A DNA stretch of 64,000 bases from Sphingomonas crocodyli (GTDB taxonomy: Bacteria; Pseudomonadota; Alphaproteobacteria; Sphingomonadales; Sphingomonadaceae), in NCBI RefSeq assembly GCF_004005865.1, contig NZ_SACN01000002.1, positions 248,001-312,000 on the forward strand. Direction: 5' to 3'. Below are positions 8,803 through 16,110 of the stretch, one piece after another. The notes beneath the pieces were generated by a model. The model was not told the origin of the DNA. It ran no database searches and worked only from the letters and a program-made list of their open reading frames with translations. Made by a program: the position numbers and the translations under genes. Numbering within the stretch: the first letter of the stretch is position 1; every line of letters begins with the position of its first letter.

Positions 8803-8914
8803 GGCCGCGTGGCAGGCCGAACGCGATCGCTACATCCAGGCGGTTTTCGCGCCGTTCGCCCGCGCGATCCCGCTCGACAGAAGGCCGCTGCCGGACAGTT
8901 TTTTGCGCCGTTGA
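8588..8914 (+). CDS. Small conserved-looking protein of unknown function
   Basis: A 108-residue protein I do not recognise. Codon third positions are strongly GC-rich in this frame, which supports it over the methyltransferase tail that overlaps it by 215 bases. It is acidic and helical, with a central segment (about residues 27-60, MIELSAQVWTLKRRMHVAESL) suited to an amphipathic or coiled-coil helix. No signal peptide, membrane span or metal motif is visible. Its position immediately after the methyltransferase suggests a partner subunit or stabilising protein for that enzyme, but this is inference from adjacency only. Confidence 0.6.
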   Translation: MDELPKAIAAHPESYAFLENGVLDNLVGTMIELSAQVWTLKRRMHVAESLLAAKGLASAAEIEAFVPSAEDEAAWQAERDRYIQAVFAPFARAIPLDRRPLPDSFLRR

Positions 8915-8958
8915 TCGACAAAAATCGGCGGGCGCCCGCTTCGCGCTCGACAGCCCGT

Positions 8959-8978
8959 TTATTTGATATACATATAGG
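8959..8978. promoter_or_regulatory. AT-rich promoter/operator element, copy 1
   Basis: TTATTTGATATACATATAGG stands out in very GC-rich surroundings, just before the HMG-CoA-lyase-like gene. The first 18 bases match an element at 15666 in 16 positions. The run GATATACAT could serve as -10. If so, transcription would begin near 8980 and favour translation from the GTG at 9001. It may be promoter, operator or both. Confidence 0.5.
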
Positions 8979-8982
8979 ACAA

Positions 8983-9960
8983 ATGAACGAGGACTCATCC
9001 GTGGACGCATCATCGACAATCGACATTCTGGTCAGCGAGGTCGGCCCGCGCGACGGGTTGCAGAGCATCGATTCGATCATGCCGCTCGCGGCGAAGAAGG
9101 CGTGGGTCGATGCCGAAGCGCGCGCCGGCGTGCGTGAGATCGAGGTGGGAAGCTTCGTGCCCGCAAAGCTCCTTCCCCAGCTGGCCGACACCGCCGAACT
9201 GGTCGCTTATGCCAAGACGATCCCCGGCCTGACGGTCGCGGTGCTCGTCCCCAATGCGCGCGGGGCGGAGGCGGCGATCGCGGCGGGGGCGGACAAGCTC
9301 ACTTTGCCGCTCTCGGTCTCGGAAACCCACAGCCTCGCCAATCTGCGCCGCACGCACGATCAGGTTCTGAACGAAGCGCATGTGATCGCCGACATGATCA
9401 GGGCGCTCCCCGTCGAGCAGCGGCCGCATTTCGAAGGCAGCCTTTCGACCGTCTTCGGTTGCACGCTCGAAGGCGCGATCCCCGATGCGCAGGTCGCGCG
9501 CCTTGCCGAAGGGCTGATGGCGGCGGGCTGTGACGAGGTTGGCCTGTCCGATACGACCGGCTTTGCCGATCCCATCGCTGTGCGCCACCTGATCAAGCTG
9601 GTGCGCAATGTGGTCGGCGATAAGGCGCTGACCGGCATACACCTGCACAACACGCGCGGGCTTGGCCTCGCCAATGCGCTGGCGGCGCTGGAGGGCGGGC
9701 TGACCACGCTCGATTCCTCGCTGGGCGGGATCGGCGGATGCCCCTTCGCGCCGGGCGCCAGCGGCAATATCGTGACCGAGGATCTGGTGTTCATGCTCGA
9801 GGCGATGGGCCTGCGCACCGGCATCGACATCGACGCGTTGCTCGCGGTGCGGTCAATCGTCGAAAAGGCGCTGCCCGGCGAGCAGCTCTACGGTTTTCTC
9901 CCCGACGCGGGCGTCCCGCTCGGCTTCACCCAGGCCACGCGCACCAAGGAACTGGTATGA
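8983..9960 (+). CDS. HMG-CoA lyase-like carbon-carbon lyase
   Basis: A 325-residue TIM-barrel enzyme of the HMGL/DRE family. It should cleave a 3-hydroxy-3-methyl-type acyl-CoA into acetyl-CoA plus a keto acid. Visible family marks are SEVGPRDGLQ (catalytic Arg-Asp) near residue 18, the metal-binding HLHNTRG near 222, and the mobile active-site loop GGIGGCPFAPGASGN with its cysteine near 246. The start is uncertain: ATG 8983 has AGGAC only a few bases upstream, while GTG 9001 has a better placed GAGGA. Next to a CaiB CoA-transferase and LeuCD-like hydratase, it could be a citramalyl-CoA or substituted HMG-CoA-type lyase. It starts a four-gene operon with ATGA coupling. Confidence 0.85.
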   Translation: MNEDSSVDASSTIDILVSEVGPRDGLQSIDSIMPLAAKKAWVDAEARAGVREIEVGSFVPAKLLPQLADTAELVAYAKTIPGLTVAVLVPNARGAEAAIAAGADKLTLPLSVSETHSLANLRRTHDQVLNEAHVIADMIRALPVEQRPHFEGSLSTVFGCTLEGAIPDAQVARLAEGLMAAGCDEVGLSDTTGFADPIAVRHLIKLVRNVVGDKALTGIHLHNTRGLGLANALAALEGGLTTLDSSLGGIGGCPFAPGASGNIVTEDLVFMLEAMGLRTGIDIDALLAVRSIVEKALPGEQLYGFLPDAGVPLGFTQATRTKELV

Positions 9961-10640
9961 CGATCATCGGCACGAAGATGGTATCGGACGGCAAGACCGC
10001 CAAGCAGCTGTTCGAAGATCTGATGGCGAACCCGACCCGCAACAAGTTCGGCTTCGGGTCGAAGCTCGCGATCGTCAATGTCGACTTCCAGAACGCCTAT
10101 ACGCGGATCGACGAGTTCAAGACGGCGTATGAAACCGATCCGCGCCAGATCGAATATACCAACACCATCTCCGCGCTGGCCCGCGCAAAGGGGATGCCGG
10201 TGATCTGGACCCATGTCGGCTATATGGACAATGCCGCCGATGCGGGCGTGTGGGGCACGCGCACCGACACGCCGGATTCGCTGCAGAACATCAAGATCCC
10301 CAGCCGCCGGCATGAGTTCGACGATCGGTGCGAGATCGATCGCGCGGTCGACGCTATCTACGCGAAGCGCATGCCGTCGGCCTTCTTCGAAACCCCGCTC
10401 GCCTCCTATCTGGTCTGGCACAAGGTCGACACCGTCGTCGTGACGGGCGGATCGACGTCGGGCTGCGTGCGCGCGACGGCGGTCGATGCGCTCAGCCACG
10501 GCTATCGCGCGATCGTCCCGATCGAGACCTGCGCCGACAAGCATGAGAGCTATCACTACGCCAACCTTACCGACCTCCAGATCAAATATGCCGATGTCGA
10601 GCCGGTCCAGACGGTGATCGACTGGCTGGAGGCACGCTGA
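9957..10640 (+). CDS. Isochorismatase-family amidohydrolase (maleamate / N-carbamoylsarcosine amidase-like)
   Basis: A 227-residue cysteine hydrolase. The family triad is visible as Asp43 (NVDFQNAY), Lys137 (AKRMPSAFF) and Cys170 (GGSTSGCVRATA). The Lys-Arg-Met-Pro-Ser-Ala-Phe-Phe segment and the STSGCVRATAVDA loop are typical of N-carbamoylsarcosine amidases and maleamate amidohydrolases rather than isochorismatases or nicotinamidases. The likely reaction is release of ammonia from a half-amide or carbamoyl group. The ATG overlaps the lyase stop (ATGA), and its own stop overlaps the next start (TGATG). The setting suggests it deamidates the half-amide produced by the imidase-like enzymes encoded next. 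Confidence 0.87.
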   Translation: MTIIGTKMVSDGKTAKQLFEDLMANPTRNKFGFGSKLAIVNVDFQNAYTRIDEFKTAYETDPRQIEYTNTISALARAKGMPVIWTHVGYMDNAADAGVWGTRTDTPDSLQNIKIPSRRHEFDDRCEIDRAVDAIYAKRMPSAFFETPLASYLVWHKVDTVVVTGGSTSGCVRATAVDALSHGYRAIVPIETCADKHESYHYANLTDLQIKYADVEPVQTVIDWLEAR

Positions 10641-11536
10641 TGCAGGAGGGCGCAGCCGATCCCGGCCTCTATCCGTTCCGCCCCTATCGCAACCGGCCGA
10701 AAATCGAATGGCCGAACGGCAAGACGGTGGCGGTGTGGGTGTCGCCGAACCTGGAGTTTTACGAGCTCGATCCGCCCGCCAATCCGCATCGCAAGAGCTG
10801 GACGAAGCCGCATCCCGACGTCGTCGGCTACGGCCACCGCGATTATGCCAACCGCGCGGGCCATTGGCGCATGGCCGATGGGATGTCCAAATATGGCTTC
10901 CCCGGTTCGGTCAGCCTGTCGGTCGCCCTGTGCAACCACATCCCCGAAGTGGTCGAGGACGCGAATGCCCGTGGGTGGGAGTTCTTCAGCCACGGCATCT
11001 ACAACACCCGCTACAGCTACGGCATGAACGAGGCGCAGGAGCGCGCGATCATCGAGGATTCGATCCGCACGGTCCGCGACGCCACCGGCCAGACGATCAA
11101 AGGCTGGCTCGCGCCCGCGCTGACGCACACGCCGCGCACGCTCGATCTCATCGCCGAATATGGGCTCAGCTACACCTGCGATCTCTACCATGATGATCAG
11201 CCGGGTGACGTGAACGTCGCCAGCGGGCGGCTGATCTCGATGCCCTACAGCCTCGAGGTCAACGATCATTACGGCTTCTTCGTCTATAATATGAGCCCAC
11301 GCGAATATGCCGACACGCTGATCCGCCAATATGAGCGGCTGGCGGCGGAAGGCGCGGAATCGGGCACGGTGATGTGTATCCCGCTCCATGCCTACCTGAT
11401 CGGGCAACCGCACCGGATCGGGCCGTTTACCGAAGTGCTGCGCCATATCGCGGCCGACGGGCGTGCCTGGATCACGCGGTCGGGCGACATCGCCGATCAT
11501 TATCTCCGCACCACGCCGAAGGAAGTGGCGGCATGA
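10640..11536 (+). CDS. PuuE/imidase-like polysaccharide-deacetylase-fold hydrolase
   Basis: A 298-residue member of the NodB/polysaccharide deacetylase superfamily, in the cytosolic branch that includes PuuE allantoinase and bacterial cyclic imide hydrolase. No signal peptide is present. Its start (YPFRPYRNRPKIEWPNGK, then VAVWVSPNLEFYE) and the FFSHGIYNT segment are the features that point to this branch. Members open cyclic ureides or imides by amide hydrolysis. It is coupled by TGATG to the amidase upstream and by ATGA to a homologue downstream. My choice of imidase over deacetylase rests on length, missing export signal and neighbours, so the exact substrate is inference. Confidence 0.8.
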   Translation: MQEGAADPGLYPFRPYRNRPKIEWPNGKTVAVWVSPNLEFYELDPPANPHRKSWTKPHPDVVGYGHRDYANRAGHWRMADGMSKYGFPGSVSLSVALCNHIPEVVEDANARGWEFFSHGIYNTRYSYGMNEAQERAIIEDSIRTVRDATGQTIKGWLAPALTHTPRTLDLIAEYGLSYTCDLYHDDQPGDVNVASGRLISMPYSLEVNDHYGFFVYNMSPREYADTLIRQYERLAAEGAESGTVMCIPLHAYLIGQPHRIGPFTEVLRHIAADGRAWITRSGDIADHYLRTTPKEVAA

Positions 11537-12444
11537 GTCTCGATCCCTCTTACCTGTCCTATGCCCGTCGCGGTTATGGGATGGATCACGATCTCTATCC
11601 CTGGTCGAACCTGTTCGAACGTTCGCCGCTCGATCTGGGGGGCTTGCGCGTCGGGGTGGCGATCGTCGTCAACGTCGAATGGTTTCCGATCACGCCGGGC
11701 GACAAGCCGTTCCGCGCGCCCGGCCATATGCAGACCGCCTATCCCGATTATCGCCACTATACGTCGCGCGAATATGGCACGCGCGTCGGCCTCTATCGCT
11801 TCCTCGATGCCTTTGCGGCGCGCGGGGTGCGGGCGAGCTTCGCGGTCAATGCCGCGATCGCCGAACGCTATCCCGAACTGGTCGCCGATATCGTCGCGGG
11901 CGGGCATGAGATTGTCGCCCATTCGACCGACATGAACGGCACGATCGCGACCGGCCTGCCCGAGGAGGAGGAGCGCGCGCTGATCGCCGCCTCGCTCGAC
12001 ACGCTCGAAAAGGTGGTCGGCACGCGCCCGCGCGGCTGGATGTCGATCGCACGCTCGCAGAGCTGGAACACCCCGCGCCTGCTGGCCGAGGCGGGGCTTG
12101 GCTATATGTGCGACTGGGTGAACGACGATCTGCCCTGCCGCTTCGCGACGCCCGCTGGCCCGATCGTCAACGTGCCGATCAACCACGAACTGTCCGATCG
12201 GCAGATCATCACGGTGCAGCAGCAGTCGGCCGACAGCTATGTCCAGCAGATGCAGGATGCGACGATGCTGTTCGAAGGGGAGGGTGCGCGCTTCGGCGCC
12301 CGCCTGCTCGCGCTCAACCTCACGCCCTACATCATGGGCCTGCCCTATCGGATCACGGCGTTCGAAGGGCTGCTCGACTGGCTCGTCGCGCGCGAGGGCG
12401 TTGGTTTCGTCACGACCGGTGAGGTCGCGAAAAGCCTAGCCTAG
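11533..12444 (+). CDS. Second PuuE-like polysaccharide-deacetylase-fold hydrolase
   Basis: A 303-residue homologue of the preceding protein, again without signal peptide. Recognisable pieces are VAIVVNVEWFPITPG near residue 38, the VAHSTDMNG metal-site region near 135, RPRGWMSIARSQ near 170, and CDWVNDDLPCRF near 195. Two related ring-opening hydrolases in tandem could act on different ring forms or form a heteromer. The gene begins with an ATGA overlap and ends with a stop that overlaps the oppositely oriented leuD-like stop by four bases (12441-12444), so there is no room for a terminator. Substrate unknown. Confidence 0.78.
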   Translation: MSLDPSYLSYARRGYGMDHDLYPWSNLFERSPLDLGGLRVGVAIVVNVEWFPITPGDKPFRAPGHMQTAYPDYRHYTSREYGTRVGLYRFLDAFAARGVRASFAVNAAIAERYPELVADIVAGGHEIVAHSTDMNGTIATGLPEEEERALIAASLDTLEKVVGTRPRGWMSIARSQSWNTPRLLAEAGLGYMCDWVNDDLPCRFATPAGPIVNVPINHELSDRQIITVQQQSADSYVQQMQDATMLFEGEGARFGARLLALNLTPYIMGLPYRITAFEGLLDWLVAREGVGFVTTGEVAKSLA

Positions 12445-13046
12445 AGATAGACCCACGGCCGCGCCTTCCGGTCGCGGTCGTGGAAGGCGGCGATCTCGGC
12501 TTTGCGGGTCAGCGTGAGGTCAATCGCGTCGAGGCCGCCCAGCAGCATCGTCTTGCCCTCATCCTCGATCGCGAAGGTCCAGCTGCGGCCCGATGGCGCG
12601 GTGACCGTCTGGTTGGGCAGGTCGACTTTCAGCGGGCCGGGCACAGCCTCCAGATCGGCGGCGATGGCGGCCGCGTCGGCCTCGACCGGCACGATCCCGT
12701 TGCGCACGCAATTGCCGCGGAAGATCGGGTTGAACGACGGCGCGATCACCACGCGGAACCCATATTCGGCCAGCGCCCAGGCCGCATGTTCGCGGCTTGA
12801 TCCGCAGCCGAAATTCTCGCCCGACAGCAGGATCGCTGCGTCGGCGAAATCGGGCTGGTTCAGGATGAAGTCGGGGTTCGGATCGCGCGATCCTATAGCG
12901 GTGTAGCGCCAGCCCGCGAACAGCCCGTCCGCCAGCCCGGTCTTGCCGACCGACTTCATCTCGCGCGACGGGATGATCGCGTCGGTATCGACATTGTTGC
13001 GCAGCAAGGGCGCAGCGGTCGCGCTCAACATGGAGAAGGGGGTCAT
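12441..13046 (-). CDS. 3-isopropylmalate dehydratase small-subunit-like protein (LeuD family)
   Basis: A 201-residue small subunit of an aconitase-superfamily (de)hydratase. It has the swivel-domain signature GENFGCGSSREHA at residues 76-88, and NNVDTDAIIPSRE near the start. With the LeuC-like subunit it should add or remove water at a maleate-type double bond (isopropylmalate, citraconate, dimethylmaleate or a similar acid). The ATG overlaps the leuC-like stop (ATGA). Because it is joined to a CoA-transferase and not to leuA or leuB, a catabolic hydratase role fits better than leucine synthesis. Sequence alone cannot settle this. Confidence 0.85.
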   Translation of the reverse strand: MTPFSMLSATAAPLLRNNVDTDAIIPSREMKSVGKTGLADGLFAGWRYTAIGSRDPNPDFILNQPDFADAAILLSGENFGCGSSREHAAWALAEYGFRVVIAPSFNPIFRGNCVRNGIVPVEADAAAIAADLEAVPGPLKVDLPNQTVTAPSGRSWTFAIEDEGKTMLLGGLDAIDLTLTRKAEIAAFHDRDRKARPWVYL

Positions 13047-14458
13047 GGCAGCGGGTCCAGCATGCGCGGATCGGTGATGCGCCCGGCAATGGCCGATGCG
13101 GCGACCGTCTCGGGGGAGGCGAGGTGGGTGCGCGTGCCCGGACCCTGCCGGCTTTCGAAATTGCGGTTGGTCGAACTGATCACGCGTTCCTGTGCGCCGA
13201 AGCTTTCGCCGCCTGCGAAGAAGCACATCGAACAGCCTGCCTCGCGCCATTCGAAGCCGGCCGCGCGGAACACCGCATCGATCCCCTCGGCCTCGGCCGC
13301 CGCCTTCACCTGCGACGATCCGGGCACGCAGATCGCCTTGACGCCCGCCGCCACCGTGCGGCCGCGCAATATGTCGGCGGCGCGGCGCAGATCGGACAGG
13401 CGGCTGTTGGTGCACGATCCGATGAACGCGGCATCGATCGCCAGCCCGCTGACTGCCGCACCCTGTTCCAGCCCCATATAATCGAGCGCGCGGGCATGCG
13501 CCTCGGGCGCCTCGACGGCCGAAAGCTCGTCCGTGCGCGGCACCGCCCGATCGAGCGGGATCGCCTGTTGCGGGCTGGTGCCCCAACTGACCATCGGTGC
13601 GATATCGGCGGCATCGACATACAGCTCGACATCGAACGCCGCATCCGCATCGCTCGTCATCGTCCGCCAGTCGGCGACCGCGGCGTCCCATGCCGCACCG
13701 GTCGGCGCGAAGGCGCGGCCCTGCAGATAGGCGAAGGTCTTTTCGTCGGCCGCGATGAAGGCGGAGAAGGCGGAGAATTCGGTCGCCATGTTGCACAGGG
13801 TCAGCCGCGCCTCGATGTCGAGTGCGGCCACCGCTTCGCCCGCATATTCGACGACATGGCCCTTGGCCCCCGCCGATCCGAAGCGCGCCAGCATGTGCAG
13901 CGCCAGATCCTTGGCGGTGACGCCGATGCCCAGCTTGCCCGAAACCGTGACGCGCATCGTCTTCGGCTTGCGGACGCGCAAGGTGGTCGTCGCCAGCGCA
14001 TGTTCGGCCTCGGTCGATCCGATGCCCCAGGCGAGCGCGCCCAGCGCGCCCTGGCTGCACGTATGGCTGTCGGGGCAGACGAGCGTGACGCCCGGCAGGA
14101 CGATGCCCATTTCGGGCGAGATCACATGGACGATCCCCTGCCGCGGATCGCCCAGATCGAACAGCGAGATACCCGCCGCCAGCGCGGCCTCGCGCGTCGC
14201 GGTGATGAACTGGGTGCCGGTGGGCATCGTCGTGCGATCGGTGCGGCCGGGGAAGGTATCGACGACATGGTCCATCGTCGCGAAAACCTGTGCGGGCATC
14301 GCGACGTCGCGGTGCTTTTCGCGCAGGCTATTGAGCGCGACGCCGCCGGTGCGTTCGTGCAGCATGACGCGGTCGATCGCGATCAGGCCGGTGCCCTCAC
14401 CCAGATCGGCGATCAGATGCGCCTGCCAGATTTTCTCGAAAGCGGTCCGGCCGGTCAT
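13043..14458 (-). CDS. 3-isopropylmalate dehydratase large-subunit-like protein (LeuC family)
   Basis: A 471-residue large subunit of an aconitase-family hydratase. The 4Fe-4S cluster ligands are Cys349 (GSCTNSR), Cys409 and Cys412 (CSMC). The substrate-side PDSHTCSQGALG segment is at 129-140. Length and order match LeuC (about 470 residues). The long open frame upstream of the ATG at 14458 overlaps the CoA-transferase and is a shadow. ATGA overlaps couple it to genes on both sides, so the CaiB, LeuC-like and LeuD-like proteins should be made together. A true leuCD for leucine synthesis is expected elsewhere in the genome, which would support a catabolic role here. Confidence 0.87.
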   Translation of the reverse strand: MTGRTAFEKIWQAHLIADLGEGTGLIAIDRVMLHERTGGVALNSLREKHRDVAMPAQVFATMDHVVDTFPGRTDRTTMPTGTQFITATREAALAAGISLFDLGDPRQGIVHVISPEMGIVLPGVTLVCPDSHTCSQGALGALAWGIGSTEAEHALATTTLRVRKPKTMRVTVSGKLGIGVTAKDLALHMLARFGSAGAKGHVVEYAGEAVAALDIEARLTLCNMATEFSAFSAFIAADEKTFAYLQGRAFAPTGAAWDAAVADWRTMTSDADAAFDVELYVDAADIAPMVSWGTSPQQAIPLDRAVPRTDELSAVEAPEAHARALDYMGLEQGAAVSGLAIDAAFIGSCTNSRLSDLRRAADILRGRTVAAGVKAICVPGSSQVKAAAEAEGIDAVFRAAGFEWREAGCSMCFFAGGESFGAQERVISSTNRNFESRQGPGTRTHLASPETVAASAIAGRITDPRMLDPLP

Positions 14459-15636
14459 CCGATGCGGGCGCTCGCCACCAGCCGGGCGGTCTCGGCATCG
14501 TCGAAGCCCAGTTCGCGCAGCACGTCGCCCGTGTCGCGGCCGGGCGTCGGCAGATCGTGGCGCAAGCCGCCGCGCTGATCGTTGAACGCGATCGGCAGCG
14601 CCGGCAGCTTCGCGGTCGATCCGTCGGCCATCGTCAGTTCGACCAGCCCGCCTTCGTTCAGGTGCGGATCGTCGAACAGTTCGTCGGGCCGCGCGATCGG
14701 GGCGAAGGGCAGGCCGGTTGCCTCCAGCTTGGCGACGATCTCCTCGCGCGGCATCGCGGCGAACAGGCTGCGGATGCGCGGCAGGATCGCGTCGCGCGCC
14801 AGCACGCGCTGGTTGTTCAGGCGATAGGCTTCGTTCGCGCCCAGATCGTCCAGCGCAAAGGCTTCGCAGAAGGTGCGCCACTGGCCGTCGCTCACCACGC
14901 CGACGAACAGTTGCTCGTCGGTGCGCAGCGTTTCGAACACGTCGTAGATCGCCCAGGCGGAGATGCGGACCGGCATCGGCTGCGCGGCCTTACCCGTCAC
15001 CGCCTTCTGCGCCATATGCTGCCCCACCAGGAAGGCGGTGGTTTCGAACAGCGAGCATTTGACCTCGCATCCTTCGCCGGTGCGGTGCCGCTGCTCGAGT
15101 GCGGAAAGGATGCCGATCACGCCGAACATGCCGCCGGTAATGTCGATGACCGACGATCCGGCGCGCAAGGGGCGACCGGGCGGGCCGGTCATGTATGCGA
15201 GGCCGCCCATCATCTGCGTCACCTCGTCCAGCGCGGTCCGCTCCTCATAGGGACCGGGCAAAAAGCCTTTGGCCGAACAATAGATCAGGCCGGGATTCTC
15301 GGCCGACAGCGCCTCATAACCGAGACCCAGCCGGGTGAGCGTGCCGGGACGGAAATTCTCGATCAGGATGTCGGCGCCCTTCGCCAGCCGCTTCGCCGCA
15401 TCGAGGCCGGCGGGGCTTTTCAGGTCCAGGCAGATGCTGCGCTTGTTGCGGTTGAACATCGGGAAATAGCCCGCGCCCGATCCCAGCAGCTCGCGCGTAT
15501 GGTCGCCGCCGACCGGCTCGACCTTGATCACGTCCGCGCCGAGATCGGCCAGGATCACGCCGGCCGAAGGCCCCATCACCATGTGCGTGAACTCGACGAC
15601 CTTGATGCCAGCCAGCGGCTGCGCGGCTTGTGCCAT
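14455..15636 (-). CDS. CaiB/BaiF family CoA-transferase
   Basis: A 393-residue class III CoA-transferase that moves CoA between carboxylic acids through an aspartyl intermediate. The N-terminal GIKVVEFTHMVMGPSAGVILADLGADVIKVE block, the RNKRSICLDLKS segment and the ENFRPGTLTRLGLGY block are classic. The probable catalytic aspartate is Asp137, in ALDEVTQMMGGL. A TTG two codons earlier is open, but ATG 15636 has GGAA at a usable distance (8 bases) and is preferred. It heads a minus-strand operon with the hydratase subunits. A logical role is activating the hydroxy diacid for the HMG-CoA-lyase-like enzyme encoded on the opposite strand. Confidence 0.92.
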   Translation of the reverse strand: MAQAAQPLAGIKVVEFTHMVMGPSAGVILADLGADVIKVEPVGGDHTRELLGSGAGYFPMFNRNKRSICLDLKSPAGLDAAKRLAKGADILIENFRPGTLTRLGLGYEALSAENPGLIYCSAKGFLPGPYEERTALDEVTQMMGGLAYMTGPPGRPLRAGSSVIDITGGMFGVIGILSALEQRHRTGEGCEVKCSLFETTAFLVGQHMAQKAVTGKAAQPMPVRISAWAIYDVFETLRTDEQLFVGVVSDGQWRTFCEAFALDDLGANEAYRLNNQRVLARDAILPRIRSLFAAMPREEIVAKLEATGLPFAPIARPDELFDDPHLNEGGLVELTMADGSTAKLPALPIAFNDQRGGLRHDLPTPGRDTGDVLRELGFDDAETARLVASARIG

Positions 15637-15665
15637 TTTCAAATTCCGATTTCAGCCCCAACATC

Positions 15666-15686
15666 TTATTTGATATATATCTATAA
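15666..15686. promoter_or_regulatory. AT-rich promoter/operator element, copy 2
   Basis: TTATTTGATATATATCTATA lies about 30 bases before the CaiB start and contains the perfect palindrome GATATATATC. Its first 18 bases match the element at 8959 in 16 positions, but relative to its gene it is inverted. That favours a protein-binding site over a plain -10 box. The same regulator probably acts on both converging operons. Confidence 0.5.
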
Positions 15687-15780
15687 CAATATACGCAAGG
15701 GGCTTCGCGGCGAAAAGCTGCTATGCCGGATGCGCAAGGCCGCTGTTGCCAATGGCCGCGGCGTCGCCGATGAAGGGTGC

Positions 15781-16110
15781 ATGTCGATCCCTGATCCTGC
15801 CGATGGCGCCGCCGTCGAAGCGCGCATCGCCGCCGATCCCCGCTACGTCGCGCTGGTGCGCGATCGGCAGCGTTTTTCGTGGACGCTGACGGCGATCACG
15901 GTGCTGGTCTATTCCAGCTTCATCTCGCTGATCGCATTCGACAAACCTTTCATGGCGACGCCGATCGCGGGCGGGGCGACCAGCATCGCGGTCGTGCTGG
16001 GCGCGGCGATGTTGCTGGGCACGGTGATCATCTGCGCGGTCTATGTCCGCCGCGCCAACAGCACCTATGACGCGCGCGTCGCCGAACTGTTGAAGGACGT
16101 CGACGCATGA
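15781..16110 (+). CDS. DUF485 inner-membrane protein paired with acetate permease
   Basis: A 109-residue DUF485 (YjcH-type) protein. The soluble N-terminus ([17 protein letters not shown]) leads to two membrane spans, at about residues 33-53 and 62-85, and a short charged tail. Members are nearly always encoded just before ActP-type sodium/acetate symporters, as here, where the stop and the actP start overlap (ATGA). The ATG at 15781 has AAGG just upstream and gives the family's usual length; the much longer open frame upstream is antisense to the CoA-transferase and not real. Its biochemical role is unclear and may be to assist or regulate the symporter. Confidence 0.9.
   Translation: MSIPDPADGAAVEARIAADPRYVALVRDRQRFSWTLTAITVLVYSSFISLIAFDKPFMATPIAGGATSIAVVLGAAMLLGTVIICAVYVRRANSTYDARVAELLKDVDA

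Noticed and set aside
13124..14578. 484-codon plus-strand frame opposite the leuC-like gene
   Set aside because: Arg/His-rich shadow of a well-supported gene on the minus strand, as often seen in GC-rich DNA.
14557..16110. Long plus-strand open frame of 517 codons ending at 16110
   Set aside because: Its first two thirds are antisense to the CaiB gene with shadow-like composition; only the last 110 codons (DUF485) are real.
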